Shown here one piece after another: positions 16,915 through 25,297 of a stretch of DNA of 64,000 bases. Both the position numbers and the translations under genes were made by a program. Origin of the DNA: Streptomyces spiramyceticus (GTDB taxonomy: Bacteria; Actinomycetota; Actinomycetes; Streptomycetales; Streptomycetaceae); the NCBI RefSeq assembly GCF_028807635.1, contig NZ_JARBAX010000001.1, positions 248,001 through 312,000 of the forward strand, given 5' to 3'. Under the pieces are notes generated by a model. It saw nothing but the letters and a program-made list of their open reading frames with translations, ran no database searches and had not been told where the DNA came from. How positions within the stretch are numbered: position 1 is the stretch's first letter; every line of letters starts with the position of its first letter.

Positions 16915-17388
16915 ATGACCGCGCACACGTATGTTCCGCACCGGCTCTCCCGGGCCGGGGCCGCCTCGGCTCTCACGCTCGTCGCCCTCGGCGGCACCAT
17001 GCTGGTGCCGGGGGCCGCCACCGAGGCACATGCCGCGTCGCATTCGACGAAGGCGCTCAAGATTGCCGCATCGAAGAAGGGTGCCCCGTACATGCGCGGG
17101 GCAACGGGCCCGAACCGGTTCGACTGCTCGGGGCTGACGCTCTATTCGTTCAAGAAGGCCGGCAAGAGCCTGCCACGCACTGCGCAGTCCCAGTACAACA
17201 GGACGCGGCACATCTCCGCCTCCGGCAGGCAGCCCGGCGACCTCGTCTTCTTCCATTACGGTCGCAGCGTCTACCACGTGGGCATCTATGCGGGCAACGG
17301 CAAGATCTGGCACTCCCCGAAGACCGGCTCCCACGTGAAGCTGGAGAGGATCTGGTCCAATTCCGTGTGGTACGGCCGGGTGCGCTGA
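16915..17388 (+). CDS. Secreted C40 (NlpC/P60) cell-wall peptidase
   Basis: The 157-residue protein starts at ATG 16915, just after the riboswitch. A basic N terminus and hydrophobic stretch (ASALTLVALGGTMLVPGAAT) end near AHAAS, a likely signal-peptidase site. The mature part is a minimal NlpC/P60 domain with Cys71 in RFDCSGLTLYSF, His121 in VYHVGIY and a polar third residue His133 in IWHSP. It should cleave peptidoglycan stem peptides outside the cell. No binding domain is attached. Control by c-di-AMP links it to wall turnover and osmotic state. Confidence 0.92.
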   Translation: MTAHTYVPHRLSRAGAASALTLVALGGTMLVPGAATEAHAASHSTKALKIAASKKGAPYMRGATGPNRFDCSGLTLYSFKKAGKSLPRTAQSQYNRTRHISASGRQPGDLVFFHYGRSVYHVGIYAGNGKIWHSPKTGSHVKLERIWSNSVWYGRVR

Positions 17389-17433
17389 TCTAAATCATGT
17401 GAACTGCCTGGCGGTGAAGGTAAGTTGACCACC

Positions 17434-17826
17434 ATGACCTTCATGAATCCGGTATGTCACATCACCTTCGACGCCCACGACCCGTACGCCATCGCCGAGT
17501 TCTGGTCCGCGCTCACCGGTTACAAGGTGAGCAAGGAGGACGCTCCGGGCGACGACGAAGTGCTGATCGAATCGGATCAGCCCGGCGTCCCCGGACTGCT
17601 GTTCATCCGTGTCCCCGAGAGCAAGAGCGTCAAGAACCGCATACACCTCGACATCCAGCCGCCGAACGGCACGCGGGATGCCGAGGTGGAGCGGCTCGCG
17701 GAGCTCGGCGCGAAGATCATCAGCGATCAGCGCAATGCGGAGGGCCTCGGCTGGGTCGTCATGGCCGACCCCGAGGGCAATGAATTCTGTGTCGAGCGCA
17801 GCGCGATGGAGCGCGGCCTCGTCTGA
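17434..17826 (+). CDS. VOC (glyoxalase/bleomycin-resistance fold) family protein
   Basis: The 130-residue protein has one VOC half-pair pattern: VCHITFDAHDPYAIAEFWSALTGY at the start, KNRIHLDIQP in the middle, and ADPEGNEFCVE at the end, as in the glyoxalase-like group common in Streptomyces. The metal-type positions (His of CHITFD, His of IHLDI, Glu of NEFCVE) are present. The substrate is unknown. ATG 17434 is chosen; TTG 17425, closer to GGTGAAGG, is an alternative. Confidence 0.85.
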   Translation: MTFMNPVCHITFDAHDPYAIAEFWSALTGYKVSKEDAPGDDEVLIESDQPGVPGLLFIRVPESKSVKNRIHLDIQPPNGTRDAEVERLAELGAKIISDQRNAEGLGWVVMADPEGNEFCVERSAMERGLV

Positions 17827-17944
17827 GGAGGCCCTGGCAGCATGACCTGGGGCGACCCCGGCGGTGGTGTGCACGCCGCCGGGGTACGCCTGGCGTGGGT
17901 CATCACTGGCGGACCGTTACTGCTTGACCATTACGGCTTGACCG

Positions 17945-18376
17945 TCACTGCTTGACGGGGACGTTCCAGGGGAGCGCGATCCACACGGTCTTGCCACCCT
18001 CCTGCGTGGGCTGGACGCTCAGCCGGCCGCCGCACTCCAGGGTGAGACAGCGGATAATCACTATGCCGCGCCCGTTGTCCTGCTGAACGGCGGCGGGCAA
18101 CCGTTTCGGCCACCGGGGGTGGCTGTCTGTGACGCCGATGCGCAACCTCTCGTCCCGGTCCAGCTGTACGTCCACGGTGAAGGTGGGCGACTGGCCGAAA
18201 GTGTGCTGGACGGCATTTGTTGCCAGCTCCGAAACGATAAGCCGAACGGTATCGGCGGCATCGGAGTCGGGGGGCATCCCCCACTCGCCGAGAATCTCGG
18301 CGACGTATCTCCGTGCCGCTGAGACCGAGGCCGGCTCGCTCGGCAGAGTGACGGATACTTCCTGGTGGTCTGCCAT
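17945..18376 (-). CDS. RsbW-like ATP-binding protein (anti-sigma/serine kinase family)
   Basis: The 143-residue protein is a lone GHKL ATPase domain. It has the N box in SELATNAVQHTFG, a DSHPRWPKRL segment at the G1 region and GRGIVIIRCL as the second glycine box. These match the large Streptomyces family of HATPase_c_2 regulators related to RsbW and SpoIIAB. They typically phosphorylate an anti-sigma antagonist or bind a sigma factor, but no partner gene is adjacent. AAAGGGA lies about 10 bases before the ATG. Confidence 0.85.
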   Translation of the reverse strand: MADHQEVSVTLPSEPASVSAARRYVAEILGEWGMPPDSDAADTVRLIVSELATNAVQHTFGQSPTFTVDVQLDRDERLRIGVTDSHPRWPKRLPAAVQQDNGRGIVIIRCLTLECGGRLSVQPTQEGGKTVWIALPWNVPVKQ

Positions 18377-18501
18377 GGCGACGCTGTCCCTTTCCCACCG
18401 GGGCCGGACTCCGACTCGTAGCGGATTAACTTCGAGGGCGGCCTCGGATTGCTCCGCGCCAGAGTGCCACTCATGGTGCCGTCATAGTGGGCGAGACCCC
18501 A

Positions 18502-18517
18502 AGATATGCAGATATCT
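18502..18517. promoter_or_regulatory. AT-rich inverted repeat upstream of the RsbW-like gene
   Basis: AGATAT-GCAG-ATATCT is a perfect inverted repeat in the otherwise empty 284 bases between bioF and the RsbW-like gene. It is 125 bases upstream of the latter. The surrounding stretch is visibly more AT-rich than its neighbours. An operator is possible. Confidence 0.35.
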
Positions 18518-18660
18518 GTCGCTCGAAGCGGTGAACTCTGCTACGCAAGAACGTATTTGGGCGGCGCATTGGTGGGGCGCATATCAAGTCATGAAACAGC
18601 AGGTGAGGCAGTTACTCGCGGTGGCGAAAATGTCTCATGTCCGTTTACAGATCCTGCATT

Positions 18661-19872
18661 TCACCGCGCGCCACCACCATTATCTTCTCCCTTTCGAACA
18701 TTGCTGATCCGAATGTGATTGTTCCCGACCACGGGCGCGGTCCGCAGGACGGTGGCCACCGCCTCCTCGATCTGCTGGTCCGTGAGGTCGGCCCTGGCGG
18801 TGAGCCTGAGGCGGGAGATCCCGTCCGGCACCGACGGGGGCCGGAAGCAGCCCACGGCCAGGCCCGCCTCGCGGCAGTCGGCGGCCCACCGCACCGCCGC
18901 CTCCGGTGAGGGCGCCAGGACCGACACCACGGCGGCGTCCGGGCGTACGGCGGACAGACCGGCGTCGGTCAGTCCCCGGTGCAACGAGACCGCGACGGTA
19001 CGAGCGCGGGCGGCAAGCCCCGGCTCACGGCGCAGCAGCCGTGCGCTCGCCAGCGCCGCGCCGGCTGCGGCCGGTGCCAGACCCGTGTCGAAGATGAACG
19101 TACGTGCTGTGTTGACGAGGTGGTCGATGACCCGGGCCGGGCCGAGGACCGCTCCGCCCTGGCTGCCCAGGGACTTGGACAGGGTCAGCGTGGCGACGAC
19201 ACCGTCCGCACCGGCCAGGCCCGCCGCGTCCAGCGCGCCCCTGCCGCCGTCGCCGAGGACCCCGAGCCCGTGGGCGTCGTCGACGACGAGGGCCGCACCG
19301 TGGGCGCGGCAGGCCTCCGCCAGCTCCGGCAGCGGCGCCGCGTCGCCGTCGACCGAGAAGACCGAGTCGGTGACGGCGATCGCCCGCCCGTCGTGCGCGT
19401 CGAGCGTCTTGCGTACGGCGTCGGGGTCGGCGTGCGGCACGACCGCTGTGTCGGCGCGCGAGAGCCGGCAGCCGTCGACGATCGAGGCGTGGTTGAGGGC
19501 GTCGGAGACGATCAGGGAGCCGTGGCCGCTGAGCGCGGTGAGGGCGGCGAGGTTGGCGGCGTAACCGGAGGAGAGGACGAGTGCGGCCTCGAAGCCGCAG
19601 AAATCGGCCAGCTCCCGCTCCAGTTCGGCGTGCAGGTCGGTGCTGCCGGTGACGAGCCGCGAACCGGTGGCGCCCGCGCCCCAGCGGCGGGCCGCCTCGG
19701 CCGCGGCGGAGGTGACCTCGGGGCGGCGGGTGAGGCCGAGGTAGTCGTTGCTCGCCAGGTCGAGGACGGCGGACTCGGCGGGGCGCGGACGCAGCGTCCT
19801 GACGAGCCCGGCCCTGTCGCGCAGCCGTGCCTGCTCGTCGATCCAGTCGAACGGTCCCGGTCCCTGGGGCAT
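18661..19872 (-). CDS. bioF: 8-amino-7-oxononanoate synthase (BioF)
   Basis: This PLP enzyme condenses pimeloyl thioester with L-alanine in biotin synthesis. The alpha-oxoamine synthase signatures are clear: SNDYLGLTRRPEV, GAGATGSRLVTGSTDLHAELE, DDAHGLGVLG and the PLP Lys233 in TLSKSLGSQGG. The start is ATG 19872 with AAAAGGGA upstream. The last 20 or so residues after VATVLRTAP are polar and not typical of the family. It is divergent from bioB, sharing a 143-base promoter region. Confidence 0.93.
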   Translation of the reverse strand: MPQGPGPFDWIDEQARLRDRAGLVRTLRPRPAESAVLDLASNDYLGLTRRPEVTSAAAEAARRWGAGATGSRLVTGSTDLHAELERELADFCGFEAALVLSSGYAANLAALTALSGHGSLIVSDALNHASIVDGCRLSRADTAVVPHADPDAVRKTLDAHDGRAIAVTDSVFSVDGDAAPLPELAEACRAHGAALVVDDAHGLGVLGDGGRGALDAAGLAGADGVVATLTLSKSLGSQGGAVLGPARVIDHLVNTARTFIFDTGLAPAAAGAALASARLLRREPGLAARARTVAVSLHRGLTDAGLSAVRPDAAVVSVLAPSPEAAVRWAADCREAGLAVGCFRPPSVPDGISRLRLTARADLTDQQIEEAVATVLRTAPVVGNNHIRISNVRKGEDNGGGAR

Positions 19873-19921
19873 GGATGAGTCCCTTTTGTAGGCAGCCCAC
19901 AGACACTAGCCGGGCTCGTCC

Positions 19922-19951
19922 GAGGTCATGATGTGGCAATACCCACACCTC
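19922..19951. promoter_or_regulatory. Candidate operator in the bioF-bioB divergent promoter
   Basis: An inverted repeat TGTGG-N6-CCACA (19932-19947) is nested in GAGGT...ACCTC (19922-19926 and 19947-19951). It is centrally placed between the two divergent biotin genes, where a shared repressor would bind. The regulator is not identifiable. Confidence 0.4.
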
Positions 19952-20015
19952 GATGGGCCGCTCTTGTGCATTTCCTCCTTGGCCACAGGTGGTGCGGTAG
20001 GCCAGGATCGGCGCC

Positions 20016-21170
20016 ATGGACCTGCTGAACACGCTGGTGGACAAGGGGCTGCGGCGCGAACTGCCGACCCGCGAAGAGGCGCTCGCCGTACTGGCGACCT
20101 CCGACGACGAGCTGCTCGATGTGGTGGCCGCGGCCGGAAAGGTACGCCGCCAGTGGTTCGGACGGCGGGTGAAACTCAACTATCTGGTCAATCTGAAGTC
20201 CGGCCTGTGCCCCGAGGACTGCTCGTACTGCTCGCAGCGCCTCGGCTCCAAGGCCGAGATTCTCAAGTACACATGGCTGAAGCCCGACGAGGCGTCACAG
20301 GCGGCGGCCGCGGGGGTCGCGGGCGGCGCGAAGCGCGTGTGCTTGGTCGCGAGCGGGCGCGGGCCGACGGACCGGGACGTCGACCGGGTCTCGAAGACCA
20401 TCGAGGCGATCAAGGAACAGAACGAGGACGTCGAGGTCTGTGCCTGCCTCGGGCTGCTGTCCGACGGGCAGGCCGAACGGCTGCGGGCGGCCGGCGCCGA
20501 CGCGTACAACCACAACCTGAACACGTCCGAGGCGACGTACGGCGAGATCACCACCACTCACACCTACGCCGACCGTGTCGAGACCGTCCAGCAGGCGCAG
20601 GCGGCGGGCATGTCCGCGTGCTCCGGGCTGATCGCGGGCATGGGCGAGACGGACGCGGATCTCGTCGACGTCGTCTTCGCGCTGCGCGACCTCGACCCCG
20701 ACTCGGTCCCGGTGAACTTCCTGATCCCCTTCGAGGGGACGCCGCTCGCCAAGGAGTGGAACCTGACGCCGCAGCGGGCGCTGCGCATCCTCGCGATGGT
20801 GCGGTTCGTCTGCCCGGACGTGGAAGTCCGGCTCGCCGGCGGGCGCGAGGTGCATCTGCGCACGATGCAGCCGCTCGCGCTGCACCTGGTCAACTCGATC
20901 TTCCTCGGCGACTACCTCACCAGTGAGGGCCAGGCCGGCCAGGCCGACCTGGAGATGATCGCCGACGCCGGCTTCGAGGTGGAGGGCACGGACACGACGA
21001 CGCTGCCCGAGCACCGGGCGGCCGGCGGCGGCTGCGGCTCCGTGTGCGGTGACGAGGCGTCCGGAACGTGCGGCGACGAGCCGACGGCCGCTGCGGTGCC
21101 TGAGGCGCGTACGGACCTCGTGTCGGTACGCCGAAGGGGTGCGGGGACGGATATCGCCCCCAATGCCTGA
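20016..21170 (+). CDS. bioB: Biotin synthase (BioB)
   Basis: This radical-SAM enzyme inserts sulfur into dethiobiotin. The CxxxCxxC cluster motif is CPEDCSYC (Cys65, 69, 72), followed by the family segments [29 protein letters not shown] and [11 protein letters not shown]. The 384-residue length includes a C-terminal extension with three further cysteines ([17 protein letters not shown]), present in several actinobacterial BioB proteins and of unclear role. Its stop overlaps the bioA start by eight bases. Confidence 0.96.
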   Translation: MDLLNTLVDKGLRRELPTREEALAVLATSDDELLDVVAAAGKVRRQWFGRRVKLNYLVNLKSGLCPEDCSYCSQRLGSKAEILKYTWLKPDEASQAAAAGVAGGAKRVCLVASGRGPTDRDVDRVSKTIEAIKEQNEDVEVCACLGLLSDGQAERLRAAGADAYNHNLNTSEATYGEITTTHTYADRVETVQQAQAAGMSACSGLIAGMGETDADLVDVVFALRDLDPDSVPVNFLIPFEGTPLAKEWNLTPQRALRILAMVRFVCPDVEVRLAGGREVHLRTMQPLALHLVNSIFLGDYLTSEGQAGQADLEMIADAGFEVEGTDTTTLPEHRAAGGGCGSVCGDEASGTCGDEPTAAAVPEARTDLVSVRRRGAGTDIAPNA

Positions 21171-22482
21171 CATGTTCGAGTCGCTCAGCCCCACCGAACT
21201 GCTCCGGCTCGACCGGGAACACGTCTGGCATCCGTACGGTCCGATGCCGGGCCGCGTCGAGCCGCTGCTCGTCGAATCCGCGTCCGGCGTACGGCTGCGA
21301 CTCGGCCGGCCCGCGCACGGGCAGGACGAGCTGATCGACGGCATGTCGTCCTGGTGGTCGGCGATCCACGGCTACAACCACCCGGTCATCAACGAGGCGG
21401 CGCGCGGCCAGCTGGACCGGATGAGTCATGTGATGTTCGGCGGGCTCACCCACGAGCCCGCCGTGCGGCTCGCCGCCAAGCTCGTCGAGATCACCCCGGA
21501 GCCGCTCCGGCATGTCTTCCTCGCCGACTCCGGATCGGTGTCGGTCGAGGTCGCCGTCAAGATGTGCCTCCAGTACTGGCGTTCGGTGGGCCGCCCCGGC
21601 AAGCAGCGCCTGCTGACCTGGCGCGGCGGCTACCACGGCGACACCTGGCAGCCGATGTCGGTGTGCGACCCCGAGGGCGGGATGCACGAGTTGTGGCAGG
21701 GGGTGCTGCCGCGTCAGATCTTCGCGGACGCGCCGCCTGCCGGATTCTCCGAATTCTCCGAGTCGTACGCCGACCACCTCCGCGCGCTCGTCGCCCGGCA
21801 CGCGGACGAACTGGCTGCAGTGATCGTGGAGCCGGTGGTGCAGGGGGCGGGCGGCATGCTCTTCCACTCCCCCGCGTATCTGCGGGTGCTGCGCGAGGCG
21901 TGCGACGAACACGGCGTCCTGCTGATCTTCGACGAGATCGCGACCGGCTTCGGCCGTACGGGCACGCTGTTCGCGTCGGAGCACGCGGGCGTCTCACCCG
22001 ACGTTATGTGCCTCGGCAAGGCGCTGACCGGCGGCTACCTGACGATGGCGGCGACGCTGTGCACGTCCGAGGTGGCCGAAGGCATCTCGCGCGGCGAGCT
22101 GCCCGTCCTGGCCCACGGCCCGACGTTCATGGGCAACCCGCTGGCGGCGGCGGTCGCCTGCGCGTCGATCGACCTGCTGCTCGGCCAGGACTGGGCGCGC
22201 GAGGTCAAGCGCATCGAAGCCGGCCTGCGGGAGGGCCTGGCGGAGTCGGCGGAGCTGCCGGGGGTACGGGACGTACGGGTCCTGGGCGCGATCGGCGTCG
22301 TACAGCTGGACTGCGCGCTTGACGAGGCGGCCATGGCGGCTGCGACGCGGGCGGTGGTGCGGGAGGGCGTGTGGCTGCGCCCGTTCCGCGACTTGATCTA
22401 CACGATGCCGCCGTACGTCACGACTGACGCGGATCTCGCCCGCGTATGCGGGGCGGTGCGGGCGGCGGCGTCGGTTGCATGA
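21163..22482 (+). CDS. bioA: Adenosylmethionine-8-amino-7-oxononanoate aminotransferase (BioA)
   Basis: This 439-residue class-III aminotransferase uses SAM as amino donor to make 7,8-diaminopelargonate. It shows [12 protein letters not shown], the substrate-binding [43 protein letters not shown] and the PLP Lys in [19 protein letters not shown] 21163 lies inside the bioB stop region (ATGCCTGA), so the pair is translationally coupled. The alternative ATG 21172 would shorten it by three residues. Confidence 0.95.
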   Translation: MPDMFESLSPTELLRLDREHVWHPYGPMPGRVEPLLVESASGVRLRLGRPAHGQDELIDGMSSWWSAIHGYNHPVINEAARGQLDRMSHVMFGGLTHEPAVRLAAKLVEITPEPLRHVFLADSGSVSVEVAVKMCLQYWRSVGRPGKQRLLTWRGGYHGDTWQPMSVCDPEGGMHELWQGVLPRQIFADAPPAGFSEFSESYADHLRALVARHADELAAVIVEPVVQGAGGMLFHSPAYLRVLREACDEHGVLLIFDEIATGFGRTGTLFASEHAGVSPDVMCLGKALTGGYLTMAATLCTSEVAEGISRGELPVLAHGPTFMGNPLAAAVACASIDLLLGQDWAREVKRIEAGLREGLAESAELPGVRDVRVLGAIGVVQLDCALDEAAMAAATRAVVREGVWLRPFRDLIYTMPPYVTTDADLARVCGAVRAAASVA

Positions 22483-22500
22483 CGGGCGCCCCTCGTATGC

Positions 22501-22609
22501 CCTCGAACGCCGGATGGGCTGAAAGTTGCCGCAGATCCAGCCCCTCCGGCGTTTGAGGAGCGGGGTCTGGGGCGGAGCCCCGGTTCGGGAAGGGGCGGGT
22601 AGGGGAAGA
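22501..22609. repeat. Streptomyces intergenic repeat with terminator-like stem
   Basis: The bases 22501-22521 (CCTCGAACGCCGGATGGGCTG) pair with 22538-22558, with two mismatches in 21. The following GGAGCGGGGTCTGGGGCGGAGCCCCGG is the recurrent intergenic element seen widely in Streptomyces genomes, here read as GGGGTCTGGGGCGGAGCCCC. It separates bioA from bioD and probably acts as a terminator or RNA-stabilising hairpin. Confidence 0.7.
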
Positions 22610-22635
22610 AAAGATCGCGTCAACGGGAGCACCGA

Positions 22636-23331
22636 ATGCCCATCATCATCGTCACAGGAACCGGCACCGAGATCGGTAAGACCATCGTCACGGCCGCCGT
22701 AGCCACCCTCGCCCGCGCAGCCAACCGCACCGTCGCCGTACTGAAACCCGCCCAGACCGGCCTCGCCCCCGGTGAACCGGGCGGAGACGCCGACGAGGTC
22801 GTGCGCCTCGCGGGCACCGGCGTGCGCGGCGTAGAACTCGCCCGGTTCCCCGACCCCCTCGCCCCCGCCACCGCCGCCCGCCGCGCCGCACTTCCCCCCG
22901 TCCGCCCGCACGGCATCGCCGAGGCGGCCGAGAAGCTGGCCGCCGACTACGACCTCGTCCTCGTCGAAGGCGCCGGCGGCCTCCTCGTCCGCTTCGACGA
23001 CGACGGCGCGACCCTCGCCGACGCCGCCCGTCTCCTCGACGCGCCCGTACTGGTCGTCACGCCCGCCGCCCTCGGCACGCTCAACTCGACCGCGCTGACC
23101 GCCGAAGCCCTGCGCGCCCGCGAACTGGAGCTCCTCGGCGTGGTCGTCGGCAGCTGGCCCACGCACCCCGGTCTGGCCGAGCGGTGCAATCTGACGGACC
23201 TGCCCGAAGCCGCGGGAGCCCCGCTGCTCGGAGCCGTTCCCGAGGGAGCCGGAGCCCTGGCGCCCGCCGATTTCCGTACCCGCGCCGCGACCTGGCTCGC
23301 GCCGAGTCTCGGCGGCACCTGGCGCGCGTAG
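22636..23331 (+). CDS. bioD: ATP-dependent dethiobiotin synthetase (BioD)
   Basis: The 231-residue enzyme closes the ureido ring of dethiobiotin with CO2 and ATP. It starts MPIIIVTGTGTEIGKTIVTA, which contains the P-loop GTGTEIGKT, and continues with VLKPAQTGL, LVLVEGAGGLLVRF and LGTLNSTALTAEALRAREL. ATG 22636 follows GGGAG. It lies 153 bases after bioA, with an intergenic repeat between, so it may need its own promoter. With bioF, bioB and bioA the last four steps of biotin synthesis are complete here. Confidence 0.95.
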   Translation: MPIIIVTGTGTEIGKTIVTAAVATLARAANRTVAVLKPAQTGLAPGEPGGDADEVVRLAGTGVRGVELARFPDPLAPATAARRAALPPVRPHGIAEAAEKLAADYDLVLVEGAGGLLVRFDDDGATLADAARLLDAPVLVVTPAALGTLNSTALTAEALRARELELLGVVVGSWPTHPGLAERCNLTDLPEAAGAPLLGAVPEGAGALAPADFRTRAATWLAPSLGGTWRA

Positions 23332-23362
23332 GCCGCACCGAGCTGCGCGTACGCTGACCGGC

Positions 23363-23725
23363 ATGCGAGCACGTGTCGACGAGATCGTCTTCGATTGTGC
23401 GGATCCGGCCGCTCTGGTCCGGTTCTGGGCCGCCCTGCTCGGCGGTGCCCCGGAGGACCGCAGTCCGGACTGGTCGTACATCGATCCGCCCGGGTTCACC
23501 CGGCTCGCCTTCCAGCGCGTACCCGAGGGGAAGGCCGTAAAGAACCGTCTCCACCTGGATCTGGACGCCGGCGACCTCGCCTCCGCCACCGCCGAGGCGG
23601 AACGCTTTGGGGCGACCAGAAGCGGCGGCATCGTCACCGATGCGCAAGGCTCTTTCCAGGTGCTCCTCGACCCCGAAGGCAACGAGTTCTGCTTCGTGAG
23701 CGGCGTACCGGGCCCCACGGGGTAA
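23363..23725 (+). CDS. VOC family glyoxalase-like protein
   Basis: The 120-residue protein resembles the first VOC protein of the window in plan: IVFDCADPAALVRFWAALLGG, KNRLHLDLDAGDLA and LDPEGNEFCFVSG. This is the glyoxalase_6-like group. The first metal position, usually His, is Asp here (VFDCAD), so metal catalysis may be lost. The ligand is unknown. It is in tandem with the methyltransferase 39 bases downstream. Confidence 0.82.
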   Translation: MRARVDEIVFDCADPAALVRFWAALLGGAPEDRSPDWSYIDPPGFTRLAFQRVPEGKAVKNRLHLDLDAGDLASATAEAERFGATRSGGIVTDAQGSFQVLLDPEGNEFCFVSGVPGPTG

Positions 23726-23764
23726 GAATCGCGGTATCCGTCCGCCCGCCGGAGGAGGTCCGCG

Positions 23765-24520
23765 ATGCCGCTGCGCCGCAGCAAGGTTCCCCGGGACGCT
23801 GTGCACCATCCCCTTTTCGCCCGTTTCTACGCCCGAATCAGCGTGGTGGCCGACCTCAGAGGCGGGGTGGCAGCACACCGCACCGAGCTGCTGTCCGGCC
23901 TCTCCGGGCGGGTCATCGAGATCGGTGCGGGCAACGGGCTGAACTTCGCGCACTACCCGTCGGCCGTCTCCGAGGTCGTGGCGATCGAACCGGAGCGCAG
24001 CCTGCGCCAGTTGGCCGTGCAGGCCGCCCTGGACGCCGACGTCCCGGTGGACGTCGTGCCGGGCGCCGCGGAGGCGCTGCCGGTCAAGAGCGAGGCGTAC
24101 GACGCGGCGGTGGTGTCGTTGGTGCTGTGCAGCGTACGAGACGTTCCGCGCGCGCTCTCCGAGATCAGGCGTGTGTTGCGGCCGGGCGGCGAACTGCGCT
24201 TCTTCGAGCACGGACGAGGCGAGGGCAGAGCCATGGTGGCCACCCAGCGCGCGCTGGACCGCACCGTATGGCCCGTCCTCTTCGGCGGCTGCCACACGGC
24301 GCGCGACCCGATAGCGGAAATCCGGGCGGCCGGCTTCGGGATCGAGGCCTGCCGACGGCTGTTCGTACCGGAGCAGGGCGTCAAGCTGCCGTCGTCGCCC
24401 TGCGTGCTGGGCGTGGCGCGCAAACCCATGGAGACGGATGTCACCGGTGATACGAAGGGCACCGGTGACACGAATGGCACCGGTGGCACGAATAGCACAG
24501 GTGACACGGACGCCGCATAG
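23765..24520 (+). CDS. Class I SAM-dependent methyltransferase with a repeat tail
   Basis: The 251-residue protein has the SAM motif VIEIGAGNGLNFAHY, motif II VVAIEPERSL, and the post-motif VVSLVLCSVRDVPRALSEIRRVLRPGGELRFFEHGRG pattern typical of UbiE/phospholipid-type methyltransferases. The substrate cannot be read. The catalytic domain ends near residue 225. After that come four copies of a six-residue unit (VTGDTK, GTGDTN, GTGGTN, STGDTD) encoded by an 18-bp tandem array directly before the stop. AGGAGG precedes the ATG. Confidence 0.87.
   Translation: MPLRRSKVPRDAVHHPLFARFYARISVVADLRGGVAAHRTELLSGLSGRVIEIGAGNGLNFAHYPSAVSEVVAIEPERSLRQLAVQAALDADVPVDVVPGAAEALPVKSEAYDAAVVSLVLCSVRDVPRALSEIRRVLRPGGELRFFEHGRGEGRAMVATQRALDRTVWPVLFGGCHTARDPIAEIRAAGFGIEACRRLFVPEQGVKLPSSPCVLGVARKPMETDVTGDTKGTGDTNGTGGTNSTGDTDAA
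24440..24511 (+). repeat. 18-bp in-frame tandem array at the methyltransferase 3' end
   Basis: Four units of 18 bases start at 24440, 24458, 24476 and 24494; the consensus is GGCACCGGTGACACGAAT. They encode Thr/Gly/Asp-rich hexapeptides and stop nine bases before the TAG. Confidence 0.9.
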
Positions 24521-24532
24521 CGACGCCGCCCG

Positions 24533-24904
24533 TCACAGACTCCACTGGCGAAGCTCTTCGGCGATGGCATGTACATCCGCCTTGCCGTCCTTCACCAGCC
24601 GGGCCAAGTCCCGCACCTGCTCGGGCGAGGTGATGACCTTGAGGCCGCAGGCGACGAGGTAACCGTAGGCGACGGCCGAGGCGAACATCGCGTTCGAGCG
24701 CTCCAGGGCCGGGACATGGAGCAGCAGTTGAAGCAGGGCGGCGGCGCGCGCGTGCGGATCGCTGTAGACGGGGATGCCGAATATTTCCGCCTCGTGCCGG
24801 GCGACGGCGGCGACGAGCGCGCCCCAGTCGACGACCTGCGGGTCACCCGGTGTCTTGTGCTCGGCGATCATGAGGAGCCAGGCGAGGTCGATCTTGAGGG
24901 TCAA
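24533..24904 (-). CDS. Fic/Doc-like toxin component
   Basis: The 123-residue helical protein starts at TTG 24904, overlapping the antitoxin stop. It matches the short proteins annotated in Streptomyces as Fic-family toxin components: LKIDLAWLLMIAEHKTPGDP, VAAVARHEAEIFGIPVY, and a core helix HVPALERSNAMFASAVAYGYL. That core stands where Fic has HPFxxGNxR. The His and Asn are kept but the GN-K/R phosphate-binding part is not, so AMP or phosphate transfer may be altered or absent. Confidence 0.78.
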   Translation of the reverse strand: MTLKIDLAWLLMIAEHKTPGDPQVVDWGALVAAVARHEAEIFGIPVYSDPHARAAALLQLLLHVPALERSNAMFASAVAYGYLVACGLKVITSPEQVRDLARLVKDGKADVHAIAEELRQWSL

Positions 24905-25128
24905 CGCTTGCCTTCGCGCTCCGTGCCGAACTCCTCGGCGAACACCGACTCGTACTGCTTCATGAAGTCGGACGCGGCCTCCACGAAGGTACGTCCCACC
25001 TCGCCCGCGTCCTGTCTGACGAGCTCCTCGATGTAGCGGTTCACGCTCATCCCGCGTTGGAGGGCCCGCTGTCGCGCGGCCTCCGCGGTGGTCTCGTCCA
25101 CTCGTACGTTCAACTGGGTCTTCGCCAC
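24901..25128 (-). CDS. Ribbon-helix-helix antitoxin
   Basis: The 75-residue protein begins with GTG 25128 and reads AKTQLNVRVDETTAEAARQRALQRGMSVNRYIEELVRQ, a clear Arc/MetJ-type ribbon-helix-helix DNA-binding domain. The C-terminal helix ends with a charged EREGKR that would contact the toxin. It overlaps the toxin start by four bases. A GCTAGC repeat pair overlaps its promoter, fitting autoregulation. There is almost no room for a ribosome site, so the message could be leaderless or nearly so. Confidence 0.82.
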   Translation of the reverse strand: MAKTQLNVRVDETTAEAARQRALQRGMSVNRYIEELVRQDAGEVGRTFVEAASDFMKQYESVFAEEFGTEREGKR

Positions 25129-25134
25129 ACCATC

Positions 25135-25164
25135 AAGCTAGCGCGGCAGTGCTAGCACCGGCAA
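25135..25164 (-). promoter_or_regulatory. Toxin-antitoxin promoter with paired GCTAGC operator
   Basis: On the minus strand TTGCCG (25164-25159) and TAGCTT (25140-25135) are 18 bases apart, a good -35/-10 pair. Two palindromic GCTAGC boxes (25137-25142 and 25151-25156), 8 bases apart, overlap the spacer and the -10. The layout suits cooperative ribbon-helix-helix binding. Confidence 0.6.
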
Positions 25165-25297
25165 GGGGGCGCGCACCCCTTGGCCCTTACACGGGCCCGC
25201 CACGCCCACCCCACGATGGATACCGGCGACAGCCCGCGCGCCTTACTCTCGGCAGATGTACGGGAGTCGGCTCGGCCAACAACCACGGGAGGCCGCC

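Noticed and set aside
18506..18718. 70-codon plus-strand frame beginning MQISVARSGE
   Set aside because: It has no ribosome site and runs into the end of bioF. The start overlaps an inverted repeat. Best treated as non-coding.
22501..22609. Insertion-sequence end
   Set aside because: The inverted repeat matches the common Streptomyces intergenic element, and there is no transposase or target duplication.
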